64,000 nt of DNA. Source: Promicromonospora sukumoe. GTDB lineage: Bacteria > Actinomycetota > Actinomycetes > Actinomycetales > Cellulomonadaceae. The position numbers were made by a program, and so were the translations under genes. The notes under the pieces are model-generated. The model made no database searches. It saw only the letters and a program-made list of their open reading frames with translations, and was not told where the DNA came from. Positions 9,601-17,357 of this stretch are shown here, piece after piece (within the stretch, counting starts at the first letter, position 1; every line of letters begins with the position of its first letter). The stretch spans positions 372,001 to 436,000 of the forward strand of contig NZ_JACGWV010000002.1 of the NCBI RefSeq assembly GCF_014137995.1. Reading direction: 5' to 3'.

Positions 9601-12282
9601 GAAGATGTTCGACTCGATGCCGTGGCCCTCGTCCCGGGCCGTCTGGATGACGCCCTCGCAGCCGGTCAGCTCGTCGAACGGGTGGGCGTGGGAGTCGTGC
9701 CCGAGCGAGGTGAACAGCTTGACGTCCTCGCAGGCGACCTCGCCGTCCGGGTCGTCGACCTCGATCTCGTACCGCACCTGGTCGCCCCACTCGAAGAAGC
9801 CGCCGTTCTCCGGGAAGGTGATCGACACCTCCGGGGCGACGTTGCCGACCACGATCGTCACGTTCGCGACGCCGGTCTTCCCGGCCGCGTCGGTGGCAAC
9901 CAGCTGGGCGGTGTACCGGCCGTTCTCGGTGTACGTGTGGGTCGGGTTCGCCTCGGTGCTGGGCGCCGAACCGTCGCCGAAGGTCCACTGCAGGGTGAGG
10001 GACTCGCCGGCCGGGTGCCGGGTGCCCTCCGAGGAGAACTGCACGGTCAGCGGTGCCAGGCCGTTGGTCACGTCGGCGGACGCCTGGGCGATGGGCGTCG
10101 GGTCGCCCTCCACGTAGTCGACCCGGTACACGCCCGAGGTGTCGTTGTTGCCCCCGAAGCCGGAGCCCCAGTCCACGACGTACAGGGCGCCGTCGGGCCC
10201 GAAGTCGAAGTCCATGGGCCGGTCGAAGCCGACGCTCGGGTCGAAGACCCCGGGCAGGACCCGGTTGATGTCGACCAGGTCGTCCCGCTGCTCCCCCGCG
10301 AGCTGGAAGGAGTACATCCGCCCCTGGTTCCACTCACCGAAGAGCGCCTTGCCGTCCCAGTAGGCCGGCCACTTGGTGTCCGACTCCAGCTCCGGGTCGT
10401 AGGAGTAGACCGGGCCGCCCATGGGCGCGCCGCCGCCGCCGATCTCGGGGAACAGCGGGTTGGTCGCGTACCCGTACCAGACCTCCGCCTCCACGGCGGC
10501 GGGCAGCTGCGTGATGCCGGTGTTGTTCGGCGAGTCGTTCACCGGGCCGCCGGCGCAGTCGAACGCGGCGCCGGACTGGCCCGTGGCGAAGTCGTACGCC
10601 CGGTAGTCGCTGTTCGCACCGGTGCAGTACGGCCAGCCGTAGAACCCGGGCTCGCTGACGACGTTCCACTCGACGGTCCCGGCCGGGCCGCGAGCGGCGC
10701 TGGCCGATCCGGCGTCCGGGCCGTAGTCGGCCACGAGAACGTTGTCGTTCGCCGGGTCGACGCCGATCCGGAAGGGGTTGCGGAAGCCCATGGCGTAGAT
10801 CTCGGGCAGCGTGTCCTGGGTGCCCGGGGCGAACATGTTGCCGTCCGGGATCGTGTAGGAGCCGTCGTCCTGCGGCGTGATCCGCAGGACCTTGCCGCGC
10901 AGGTCGTTGCTGTTGGCCGACGTGCGCTGGGAGTCGAAGTTCTCCCGCCCCGACCGCTCGTCCAGCGGCGAGTACCCCTGGGACTCGAACGGGTTGGTGT
11001 TGTCGCCCGTGGCCACGTACAGGTTGCCGTCGCCGTCGAAGACCATGTCGCCGCCCGCGTGGCAGCAGGTCTGACGCTGCGTCGGGATGATCAGCACGGT
11101 CTCCTCGGACGCCCGGTCGATCGTGCCGGCGGCCGCGTCGTAGTCGAACCGGGAGACCCGGTTGTGCGGGCCGTCGTCACCGACGTCCTGCGGCGACCAG
11201 AACAGGTAGACCCACCCGTTCGTCGCAAAGTCCGGGTCGAGCACCACCCCGGTCAGCCCGTCCTCGTTGGACTGGGTGACCGGCAGCGTCATCGCGGTGC
11301 TGGTCGTGTTCGACTCCGGGTCGATCGTCTGGACCCGCCCGTCCCGCTCGACGTAGAAGACGGTGCCGTCGTCGGCCACGTCCAGCATCATCGGGTTGGC
11401 GGTGTCCTCGTCGAGCGGCACCATCTCGTAGCTGTCGCTCTGCGTCGCGTTGCAGTCCGAGTCGACGACCCCGGCCGCCGTCTGCAGACCGCCCAGCAGG
11501 TGCTCGACGAACTCGGGCTCGGTGTACGAGGCGTCGGTGTGGCCGCCGCCCGTGTACCAGGACCGGCCCCCGTCGTAGGCCTGGCACCAGGCGATCGGGT
11601 GGTCGGCGCCCATGGCGCCCGTCCCCGCGTCGTAGCTCGTCTCGTCCAGGGAGGCGAGGACGTGCACCTCGTCACGGGGGTTCGAGCGGTAGTTGTACCA
11701 CTCGTCGAACCGGTCCCACCGCTGCGGCAGGTGCGCGGTCGAGGCGTGGTCGTGGTCCTCGACCTTGACGGTGGCGTCCTGGTTCTGCGGGTGCGAGTTG
11801 AAGTAGGCGCCGACGAGCTCGCCGTACCACGGCCACTCGTACTCCGTGTCGGACGCCGCGTGGATGCCGGCGTAGCCGCCGCCGGCCTGGATGTAGCGCT
11901 CGAACGCGGCCTGCTGCGGCTCGTCCAGCACGTCGCCGGTGGTGGACAGGAAGACGACCACCTCGTAGTCGGCGAGCCCTTCGTCGCTGAAGACGCTCGC
12001 GTCCTCGGTGGCCGTGACCGTGAAGTCGTTCGCCGCGCCGAGCTGGGTGATCGCCTCGATCCCCGCGGGGATCGAGCCGTGCCGGAAACCGGCGGTCCTG
12101 GAGAACACGAGGGCGTCGAAGGGTTCGGCCGCCGCCTCGGCGGCTGCGGTCACGGCCGGTGCGGCCTGGGCCGCGAAGGACGGGGCGGCGGCGGCCACCA
12201 TGGCCGGGACACCGAGCGCGGTCACGGCTGTCGCCGCGACCACGGACCGCAGCAAGCGGCGGGTCGGTAGCACTTTTCTCAC
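6670..12282 (-). CDS. Giant secreted ThuA plus sugar-dehydrogenase multidomain protein
   Basis: This 1870-residue secreted protein has a Sec signal at residues 1-38. Domains in order: ThuA-like class I glutamine amidotransferase fold (about 52-275; AGIHAASDTEYEW, SWYTGGGHTD), glucose/sorbosone dehydrogenase propeller (about 290-725; CCHAGGDMVFD, GFRNPFRIGVDP), PKD (about 735-820), the GFFEWGD/LGHDSHAHP module (about 825-930), a CBM6-like domain (about 960-1060), a second PKD (about 1065-1155), two concanavalin/DUF1349-like domains (about 1165-1375 and 1385-1575), an Ig-like domain, and two tandem repeats of about 90 residues at the C-terminus. ThuA proteins act in trehalose/disaccharide catabolism with Gfo/Idh dehydrogenases; this fusion suggests a surface enzyme for a bound glycan. 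The GTG start follows GAGGAG at 6 nt. Confidence 0.82.
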   Translation of the reverse strand: MRKVLPTRRLLRSVVAATAVTALGVPAMVAAAAPSFAAQAAPAVTAAAEAAAEPFDALVFSRTAGFRHGSIPAGIEAITQLGAANDFTVTATEDASVFSDEGLADYEVVVFLSTTGDVLDEPQQAAFERYIQAGGGYAGIHAASDTEYEWPWYGELVGAYFNSHPQNQDATVKVEDHDHASTAHLPQRWDRFDEWYNYRSNPRDEVHVLASLDETSYDAGTGAMGADHPIAWCQAYDGGRSWYTGGGHTDASYTEPEFVEHLLGGLQTAAGVVDSDCNATQSDSYEMVPLDEDTANPMMLDVADDGTVFYVERDGRVQTIDPESNTTSTAMTLPVTQSNEDGLTGVVLDPDFATNGWVYLFWSPQDVGDDGPHNRVSRFDYDAAAGTIDRASEETVLIIPTQRQTCCHAGGDMVFDGDGNLYVATGDNTNPFESQGYSPLDERSGRENFDSQRTSANSNDLRGKVLRITPQDDGSYTIPDGNMFAPGTQDTLPEIYAMGFRNPFRIGVDPANDNVLVADYGPDAGSASAARGPAGTVEWNVVSEPGFYGWPYCTGANSDYRAYDFATGQSGAAFDCAGGPVNDSPNNTGITQLPAAVEAEVWYGYATNPLFPEIGGGGAPMGGPVYSYDPELESDTKWPAYWDGKALFGEWNQGRMYSFQLAGEQRDDLVDINRVLPGVFDPSVGFDRPMDFDFGPDGALYVVDWGSGFGGNNDTSGVYRVDYVEGDPTPIAQASADVTNGLAPLTVQFSSEGTRHPAGESLTLQWTFGDGSAPSTEANPTHTYTENGRYTAQLVATDAAGKTGVANVTIVVGNVAPEVSITFPENGGFFEWGDQVRYEIEVDDPDGEVACEDVKLFTSLGHDSHAHPFDELTGCEGVIQTARDEGHGIESNIFWVIEGFYTDDGGAAGAPLTATDLQVLQPKLVQSEFFTGTGRVDGIGEGAGDPGVQIEETGDTAGGGQNIGYIEPGDYWAHEPVSLVNVDEISLRAASGGGGGELSLRWDAPDGPEIGRITVPDTGGWQQYTDVATALTDVPSGSGSLHFVLLSGGVNANWMEIEGRGVTDNERPEVTLTVDPVAGDAPLTVTATAEATDPDGSGDLTYAWDAGLGDGFVDGTPSFEHTYEEPGTYRLQVRVTDEGGAYAVEYVMVEVTGVVPEPDLCLSGRSDDFLGDDVDPDRWTVLDRNQDLRVADGTLTIPATAADFYGTGNSTVPNIVLQDLPDGPFTATAKVTVPAYAQYQQAGLVVYGDADNYAKMVIQGRSAPADPATRIFQYIREEDGAPNEVGDSNTAALGQAYPDTVYVRLASSDGEDLTASYSSDGVDFTAMPQTKSLSGIDDPRIGLFALAGAGSAAAVVDAEFDWFHITPDDTAEAPGTDDEFDGDGLDGCRWDVVRPDPTGYRVTGGALEIDTTATDIYTENNTGTPNIVVQDLPDDDWTVETVVDGSDFDQQYQQGGLIVYGDDDNYVKLDLVTDNAAGAAVAQRLELRSEVDAVVQDPQPNVNELTSGTWHLRLSKEGSTFTGSYSADGEDWTAIDGSVTHDGLQDARVGLYALGASQQSVATASFGHFRVVGAAEPLEVSGTVSPAEPDGPDGQWLGPVTVTVEATGGPAGATVYREVNVDDGGWTEYTAPVEVSGSGAHTVQVRASADGETVVGETLRFTIAQPALDEATPAVEIVQPTCAYDRSGDEVVTGGALVTAEVEGVRSYVVREWVDGAAGDLVTDLDDLAPGRYRVAARPADGYALVAEGGWRLNASGLAVLFVTIEEPECPDPNTPDVVVTAATCDAGGSIDPVTLPGVRSYAVDRWVGGKAKGKVRDLADVAPGDYRVTASPSPRTKLTVTGDWKLERSGKAVVIVTVEDGCDTDQEAR

Positions 12283-12402
12283 CTGGGGCTCCTCATTGAG
12301 TCGGGTCAGTGCCAGTGCATTGCGGTAGTGCTTCTCCCCGGCCCGCCGCGGACCGGCCCGAGCGCATCGCTCAAGCCGGTCCCTGTGCTGGTCCGAGTCG
12401 GG

Positions 12403-13581
12403 TCAGGCGAGGGACACCCACCCTCCCCCTCCTGCGGCGCTGCGCTCGACGCCGTCCAGCACCCGCTGGACGCGCAGGCCGTCGGCGAACGACGGCGTCG
12501 GCTGCCGCCCGGCGGCCAGGTCGCCCATCAGGTCCACGACCTGGTGCGTGAACGCGTGCTCGTAGCCGAGCCCGTGCCCGGGCGGCCACCACGCCGCCAC
12601 GTACGGGTGCTCCGGCTCGGTGACGACGATCCGGCGGAAGCCGGCGACCGCCGACTCCTCCGTCGCGTCGTAGTAGTGCAGCAGGTTCATGTCCTCGAAG
12701 TCGAAGGCCAGGGAGCCCTTCGACCCGTTGACCTCCAGCCGGATGGCGTTCTTGCGGCCCCAGGCGAACCGCGTCGCCTCGAAGGTCGCCAGCCCGCCGC
12801 CCGACAGCCGCCCCAGGAACACCGCGGCGTCGTCGACCGTGACCTTGCCGGTGCGGCCGGCGTCGGCCACCCCGGACAGGCCCGAGGACGACACCGCCTC
12901 CGGACGCTCGTGGACGAAGGTCTCGAGCAGGCCGCTCACCCCGGTGAGCGACTCGCCCGTGACGTGCTGCGCCAGGTCCACCACGTGGGCGCCGATGTCG
13001 CCCAGGGCGCCCGAGCCCGCCTTCTGCTTGTCGAGGCGCCAGGACATCGGCGCCTTCGGGTCGGCGAGCCAGTCCTGGAGGTACTGCGCGCGCACGTGCC
13101 GCACCTCGCCGATCCGGCCCTCCTGGACAAGCTGCCGGGCCAGGGCCACGGCGGGCACGCGACGGTAGGTGAACCCCACCATCGCGCGCACGCCGTGCTG
13201 GGCCGCGGCCTCGGCGGCGGCGGACATCGCCTCCGCCTCGGCCACGGTGTTCGCCAGCGGCTTCTCGCACAGGACGTGCTTGCCCGCCTCCAGGGCGGCG
13301 ACCGCGATCTCCGCGTGCGTGTCGCCGGGCGTACAGACGTCGACCAGCCCGACGTCGTCCCGGGTCAGCAGCTCCTGCCACCCCGTGACGGCGTCGTCCC
13401 AGCCCAGCCGGTCCGCCGCCGCACGGACCGCGGCCCCGTCCCGGCCCGCGACCGCGCGCATGCGCGGTACGAGCGGCAGGTCGAAGAACCGCGGCGCCGT
13501 GCGCCAGGCCTGCGAGTGTGCTGCCCCCATGAACGCGTAGCCGACCATGCCGACCCCGAGCTCGCTCGTTGCTGTACTCAT
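12403..13581 (-). CDS. Gfo/Idh/MocA-family oxidoreductase
   Basis: This 392-residue cytoplasmic NAD(P)-dependent sugar or cyclitol dehydrogenase has an N-terminal Rossmann strand-loop (VGMVGYAFMGAAHSQAW), the family VLCEKPLANT motif, and the catalytic-region segment GALGDIGAHVVDLAQHVTG. ATG at 13581 is preferred because GGAGG lies 6 nt upstream; the frame is open to 13653. Homologues such as ThuB oxidise C3 of disaccharides. Its position directly after the ABC importer genes and before the ThuA-type gene makes it the likely intracellular glycoside oxidase, or reductase of 3-keto products. Cofactor preference is not determined. Confidence 0.85.
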   Translation of the reverse strand: MSTATSELGVGMVGYAFMGAAHSQAWRTAPRFFDLPLVPRMRAVAGRDGAAVRAAADRLGWDDAVTGWQELLTRDDVGLVDVCTPGDTHAEIAVAALEAGKHVLCEKPLANTVAEAEAMSAAAEAAAQHGVRAMVGFTYRRVPAVALARQLVQEGRIGEVRHVRAQYLQDWLADPKAPMSWRLDKQKAGSGALGDIGAHVVDLAQHVTGESLTGVSGLLETFVHERPEAVSSSGLSGVADAGRTGKVTVDDAAVFLGRLSGGGLATFEATRFAWGRKNAIRLEVNGSKGSLAFDFEDMNLLHYYDATEESAVAGFRRIVVTEPEHPYVAAWWPPGHGLGYEHAFTHQVVDLMGDLAAGRQPTPSFADGLRVQRVLDGVERSAAGGGGWVSLA

Positions 13582-13657
13582 CCCGCGCCTCCCCCCCACT
13601 GTCGTCTCACCGTCGTGCAGCACGCCCGAGCGGGCGTCGTCCTGATGCGTCACAGCG

Positions 13658-14710
13658 TCAGGAGTCGAAGCCGATGGGCAGGTACTCCTCGACGTTGTCC
13701 GCCGTGACGACGGGCGCGAAGAGCTGCACGGTGCGGGGGACGCCGAGCGAGGCGAGGTCGCTGACGGTCTTGTTCTGGGCGACCAGACGGGCGAGCTTGA
13801 CGCCGTCCGCGGCCTGGGTGGACGGGTAGATGACCGTCGCCTTGACGACGCTCTCCGGGTCCTGGATCTCCTCCATCATGTTGTTGGAGCCGGCGCCGCC
13901 GACCAGGAAGAACTCGTCCCGGCCCGCGTTCTCGATGGCGGCCAGGACGCCGATGCCCTGGTCGTCGTCGTGGTTCCAGATGGCGTCGATCTGCGGCTCG
14001 GCGGACAGCAGGTTCGCCGTCTGCTCCTCGCCCGACTCGACGGTGAACTCGGCCGCGACGCGCGCGTCGACGTCGAGCCCGCAGTCGTCGAGGGCGTCCG
14101 CGAAGCCCTGGCTGCGGTCCTGGGTCAGCGGCAGCGAGTCGATGCCGGCGATCTCGGCGACCACGGCGTCCGGGTTGTCCCCGAGCTGCTCGCAGACGTA
14201 GGTGCCGGCGCTCACGCCCATGCCGTAGTTGTCGCCCAGCACGGTGGCGCGGGCGGCGAACGGGCTGGTGAACTCGCGGTCCACGTTGATGACGGGGATG
14301 CCGGCCTCCATGGCGTCGAGGGCCACGTCGGTCAGGGCGGCGCCGTCGAACGGGAGGAGCACGATGGCGTCCACGCCCTGGTCGATGAAGCCCTCGATCT
14401 GGCTGATCTGCACGTTGACGTCGTTGGTGCCCTCGGCCACCTGGAGGTCGACGTCCTCGTACTTCTCCGCCTCGGCGCGGGCGGCACTCGTGATGGCACC
14501 CATCCAGCCGTGGTCGGCGGCGGGTGCGGAGAACCCGATGACGACCTCGTCGCCGGGCTCGTCGTTCTCGGTCACCGTGACGGGACCGGCGGCGGTGTCC
14601 TCGCTCTCGCGGGGCTCGTTGCTGGTGCATCCGGCGACGACGAGCGCCGCGCAGGCCGCGGCGACGACGGCGCCGGAGACCCGGCGCGTGCGAACAATGG
14701 ACGAGGTCAT
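13658..14710 (-). CDS. Sugar ABC transporter substrate-binding lipoprotein (RbsB-like)
   Basis: This 350-residue lipoprotein has a lipobox VVAGC with the lipidated Cys at residue 28. The mature part is a type-1 periplasmic-binding fold of the ribose/LacI family: VVIGFSAPAADHGWMGAI, INVDREFTSPF, IWNHDDDQGIGVLAAI. It captures sugars outside the membrane and hands them to the permease. ATG at 14710 has GGAG at 7 nt. Order (ATPase, permease, binding protein) is as in ribose-type operons. The gap to the permease is 59 nt. The ligand is presumed to be a product or substrate of the secreted enzymes in the same run. Confidence 0.9.
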   Translation of the reverse strand: MTSSIVRTRRVSGAVVAAACAALVVAGCTSNEPRESEDTAAGPVTVTENDEPGDEVVIGFSAPAADHGWMGAITSAARAEAEKYEDVDLQVAEGTNDVNVQISQIEGFIDQGVDAIVLLPFDGAALTDVALDAMEAGIPVINVDREFTSPFAARATVLGDNYGMGVSAGTYVCEQLGDNPDAVVAEIAGIDSLPLTQDRSQGFADALDDCGLDVDARVAAEFTVESGEEQTANLLSAEPQIDAIWNHDDDQGIGVLAAIENAGRDEFFLVGGAGSNNMMEEIQDPESVVKATVIYPSTQAADGVKLARLVAQNKTVSDLASLGVPRTVQLFAPVVTADNVEEYLPIGFDS

Positions 14711-14769
14711 CGTGATCTCCCTTGATCCGGGGTGGAAATGCTGGGTTGGCTTGTGAGGTCTGGGTGGCG

Positions 14770-15747
14770 CTAGGTGGTCGAGACGCGCTCGCGCGACGCG
14801 AACCACTGCTGCAGCAGCACGGCGCCCACGATGATCGCGCCCTTGGCGATCGCCTGGACCGAGCTGTCGAGGTTGTTCAGGACGAAGACGTTGGTCAGCG
14901 TCGAGAAGATGAGGACGCCGAGGACGGTGCCGGTGATGGTGCCGCGGCCGCCGGCGAGCAGCGTGCCGCCGACGACGACCGCCGCGATGACGTCCAGCTC
15001 CAGCAGCGTCCCGTGGGTGGAGGAGCCGGCCGTGGTGCGGGCCAGCAGGATCACGGCGCCGATGCCCGCGGTCAGGCCGGCGAGCCCGTAGAGGTACAGG
15101 GTGTGCCGCTTGATCTTGATGCCCGCCAGCCGGGACGCCTCCGGGTTTCCGCCGACCGCGACCGTGCGGCGGCCGAACGTGGTGCGGTTCAGCAGGAACC
15201 AACCCGCCGCCGCGACCACGACGAAGATCCACACGATCACCGGTACGCCGAGCGGCCGCGCCTGGAAGACGTCGAAGAACGGCTCGACGTCGACGATCTG
15301 GGTCTGCCGGCCCGCGATGATCTCTGCGAGCCCGCGTGCCGCCGCCAGCATCGCCAGCGTCGCCATGAACGCCGGCATCTTGCCGTAGGCGACCAGCAAA
15401 CCGTTGATCAGGCCGGCCACCAGGCCGACGGCCAGCGCGGTCACCACGATGACCCACCAGCCGTAGTCCTCGGCCGCGTACTGGGTCGCCAGGGTCGAGG
15501 CCCAGACGGACGCCAGTCCGACCACGGCTCCGACCGAGAGGTCGATGCCGCCGGAGGTGATGACGAAGGTCATGCCGATGCTCACCACGCCGGTCACGGC
15601 CGCGAGGCTCAGGACGGTGATGAGGTTGCCGGTGCTCCAGAACCGTTCTCCGGCGGTCGCCACACCCACGACGATGAGCAGAATGAGGGCGAGCACGAGG
15701 CCACCCATCCGCAGGGCCGGACCCATGAGGGCCGATCGTTGGCTCAC
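14770..15747 (-). CDS. Sugar ABC transporter permease (RbsC-like)
   Basis: This 325-residue integral membrane permease of the ribose/galactose class has eight to ten hydrophobic segments. Family signatures include TSGGIDLSVGAVVGL and VVVGGTLLAGGRGTITGTVLG. Its start overlaps the end of the ATPase gene by 4 nt (ATGA), so translation is coupled. It forms the channel of the importer with the ATPase and lipoprotein. Confidence 0.92.
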   Translation of the reverse strand: MSQRSALMGPALRMGGLVLALILLIVVGVATAGERFWSTGNLITVLSLAAVTGVVSIGMTFVITSGGIDLSVGAVVGLASVWASTLATQYAAEDYGWWVIVVTALAVGLVAGLINGLLVAYGKMPAFMATLAMLAAARGLAEIIAGRQTQIVDVEPFFDVFQARPLGVPVIVWIFVVVAAAGWFLLNRTTFGRRTVAVGGNPEASRLAGIKIKRHTLYLYGLAGLTAGIGAVILLARTTAGSSTHGTLLELDVIAAVVVGGTLLAGGRGTITGTVLGVLIFSTLTNVFVLNNLDSSVQAIAKGAIIVGAVLLQQWFASRERVSTT

Positions 15748-17282
15748 GCCACACTTCCTTCCATGACCAGGTCGAGCACGGCGTGCTCGTCGATTTCACG
15801 GGCCGGGCCCTCGTGGACCGCCTTGCCGTCGGAGATGACCAGCACGCGGTCCGCGAGGCCGAGCACCTCGGGGATCTCGCTGGACACGACGATCACGGCG
15901 GCGCCGTCGTCGGCCAGGCGGCGGATCAGGTTGTAGATCTCGGAGCGCGCGCCGACGTCGACGCCCCGCGTGGGCTCGTCGAGCAGCAGGACACGGCAGC
16001 CGTGCACGAGCCAGCGGGCGAGCAGCGCCTTCTGCTGGTTGCCGCCCGAGAGCGTGCGGGCATGGCGGTCCACGCCGGCGGGCCGCAGGTCGAGCGCCTC
16101 GACCTGCTCCCGCGCCGCGGCGCGCTCGGCGCCCTCGTCGAGCAGCCCACCGCGTGCGATGCGCGAGAAGGTGGACAGGGTGATGTTGCGGTAGACCGGC
16201 TCGTCCAGGAGCAGGCCCTGGCTCTTGCGCTCCTCGGGGCACAGGCCGATCCCCGCACTCACGGCGGCGTCCACCCCGGAGCGCAGGCGCTTGCCGCCCA
16301 CGCGCACGGTGCCCGACGTCGCCCGCCGGGCGCCGTAGATCGTCTCCAGGATCTCGGAGCGGCCCGAGCCCACGAGGCCGGCCAGGCCGACGATCTCGCC
16401 GGCGCGCACCGTGAGGGAGACGTCCGCGAAGACGTCGCCGAGCCCGAGGCCCTCGACCTGGAGCACCGGGTCTGCGTCCTCGGCCACACCGGGGCGGTCG
16501 GGGAACGCGTACTCGACCGACCTGCCGGTCATGAGCTGGATCAGCTCCTTGGTCGGGGTGTCCGCCACGACCAGGCTCTGGGCGACCGTGCGGCCGTCCT
16601 TGAGCACGGTGATCCGGTCGCCGAGCTGCCGGATCTCCTCCAGGCGGTGCGAGATGTAGACGACGGCGACGCCGTCGGCCGTGAGCTCGCGCACGATGCG
16701 GTGGAGGTTGCCGACCTCCTCGGAGTCCAGCACGGCGGACGGCTCGTCCATGATGACGACGCGCGCGTCGCGCGACAGCGCCCGGGCGAGCTGGACGATC
16801 TGCTTGCCCGCGGCGGGCAGCGAGCCCACCTCACGGTGCGGGGAGATCTCCTTGTGACCGAGCCGGTCGAGGATCTTCCGGGTGTTGCGGGCCGCCTCGG
16901 ACCGGCGGGTGACGCCGCCCGTCGCGAGCTCGTGGCCCAGGTAGATGTTCTCGGCGACGGTCAGGCCGTCGACGACGTCGAGCTCCTGGTAGATGGTCGC
17001 GATGCCGAGCCGCAGGGCGGCGACGGGGTTCGCGATGGTGACCTGCTGCTCGTCGATGAGGATCTCGCCCGCCGTGGGCTGGTGGGCTCCGGCGAGGGTC
17101 TTGATCAGGGTGGACTTGCCTGCCCCGTTCTGGCCCAGCAGGCAGTGCACCTCGCCGGGACGGACCTCGAGGTCCACACCGTCGAGCGCACGCGCGCCAG
17201 GGAATTCCTTCACGATGCCGCGCATCCGCAGCAGGGGCTGCTGCGCCGGCTGCTCTGTCGGTTGGGGGTCCGCGTCGACCAT
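15744..17282 (-). CDS. Sugar ABC transporter ATP-binding protein (RbsA-like, two NBDs)
   Basis: This 512-residue protein has two fused ABC domains, as in RbsA/MglA. NBD1 has Walker A GQNGAGKST and Walker B VVIMDEPSAVLD. NBD2 has the usual degenerate Walker A region (GLVGSGRSE), the signature LSGGNQQKALLARWL and LLLDEPTRGVDVG. ATG at 17282 is chosen: there is no Shine-Dalgarno, but the promoter -10 box ends 6 nt upstream, so the mRNA is probably leaderless. The frame is open to 17321. It heads the nine-gene minus-strand run and is controlled by the operator shared with the divergent ROK gene. Confidence 0.9.
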   Translation of the reverse strand: MVDADPQPTEQPAQQPLLRMRGIVKEFPGARALDGVDLEVRPGEVHCLLGQNGAGKSTLIKTLAGAHQPTAGEILIDEQQVTIANPVAALRLGIATIYQELDVVDGLTVAENIYLGHELATGGVTRRSEAARNTRKILDRLGHKEISPHREVGSLPAAGKQIVQLARALSRDARVVIMDEPSAVLDSEEVGNLHRIVRELTADGVAVVYISHRLEEIRQLGDRITVLKDGRTVAQSLVVADTPTKELIQLMTGRSVEYAFPDRPGVAEDADPVLQVEGLGLGDVFADVSLTVRAGEIVGLAGLVGSGRSEILETIYGARRATSGTVRVGGKRLRSGVDAAVSAGIGLCPEERKSQGLLLDEPVYRNITLSTFSRIARGGLLDEGAERAAAREQVEALDLRPAGVDRHARTLSGGNQQKALLARWLVHGCRVLLLDEPTRGVDVGARSEIYNLIRRLADDGAAVIVVSSEIPEVLGLADRVLVISDGKAVHEGPAREIDEHAVLDLVMEGSVA

Positions 17283-17288
17283 GCTCTG

Positions 17289-17317
17289 AACGTAGAGGGA
17301 CTTCTGCCGATGGTCAA
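17289..17317 (-). promoter_or_regulatory. Promoter of the ABC importer operon
   Basis: Read on the minus strand, TTGACC (17312-17317) and TACGTT (17289-17294) are separated by 17 nt, close to the SigA consensus. The -10 box ends 6 nt before the ATG at 17282. The -35 box lies inside the ROK operator, so bound repressor would block polymerase. Confidence 0.6.
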
Positions 17318-17334
17318 GCAAAAGTCGCGACTTT
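17299..17334. promoter_or_regulatory. ROK-type operator with three half-sites
   Basis: Positions 17299-17326 form an inverted repeat with 9-bp half-sites GACTTTTGC and GACTTCTGC (minus-strand reading), separated by 10 bp. An additional overlapping perfect palindrome, AAAGTCGCGACTTT, lies at 17321-17334 and adds a third half-site towards the ROK gene. The same 28-bp element recurs at 21691-21718. Its position between divergent genes suggests autoregulation plus control of the importer operon. Confidence 0.6.
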
Positions 17335-17357
17335 GTTGTCCATGATTGACTAGAGAC

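Noticed and set aside
5830..12270. Very long open frame (over 2,000 codons) on the plus strand opposite the ThuA-type gene
   Set aside because: It is Arg/Val/Gly-rich without domains and is the antisense shadow of a high-GC coding gene whose minus-strand product has clear family motifs.
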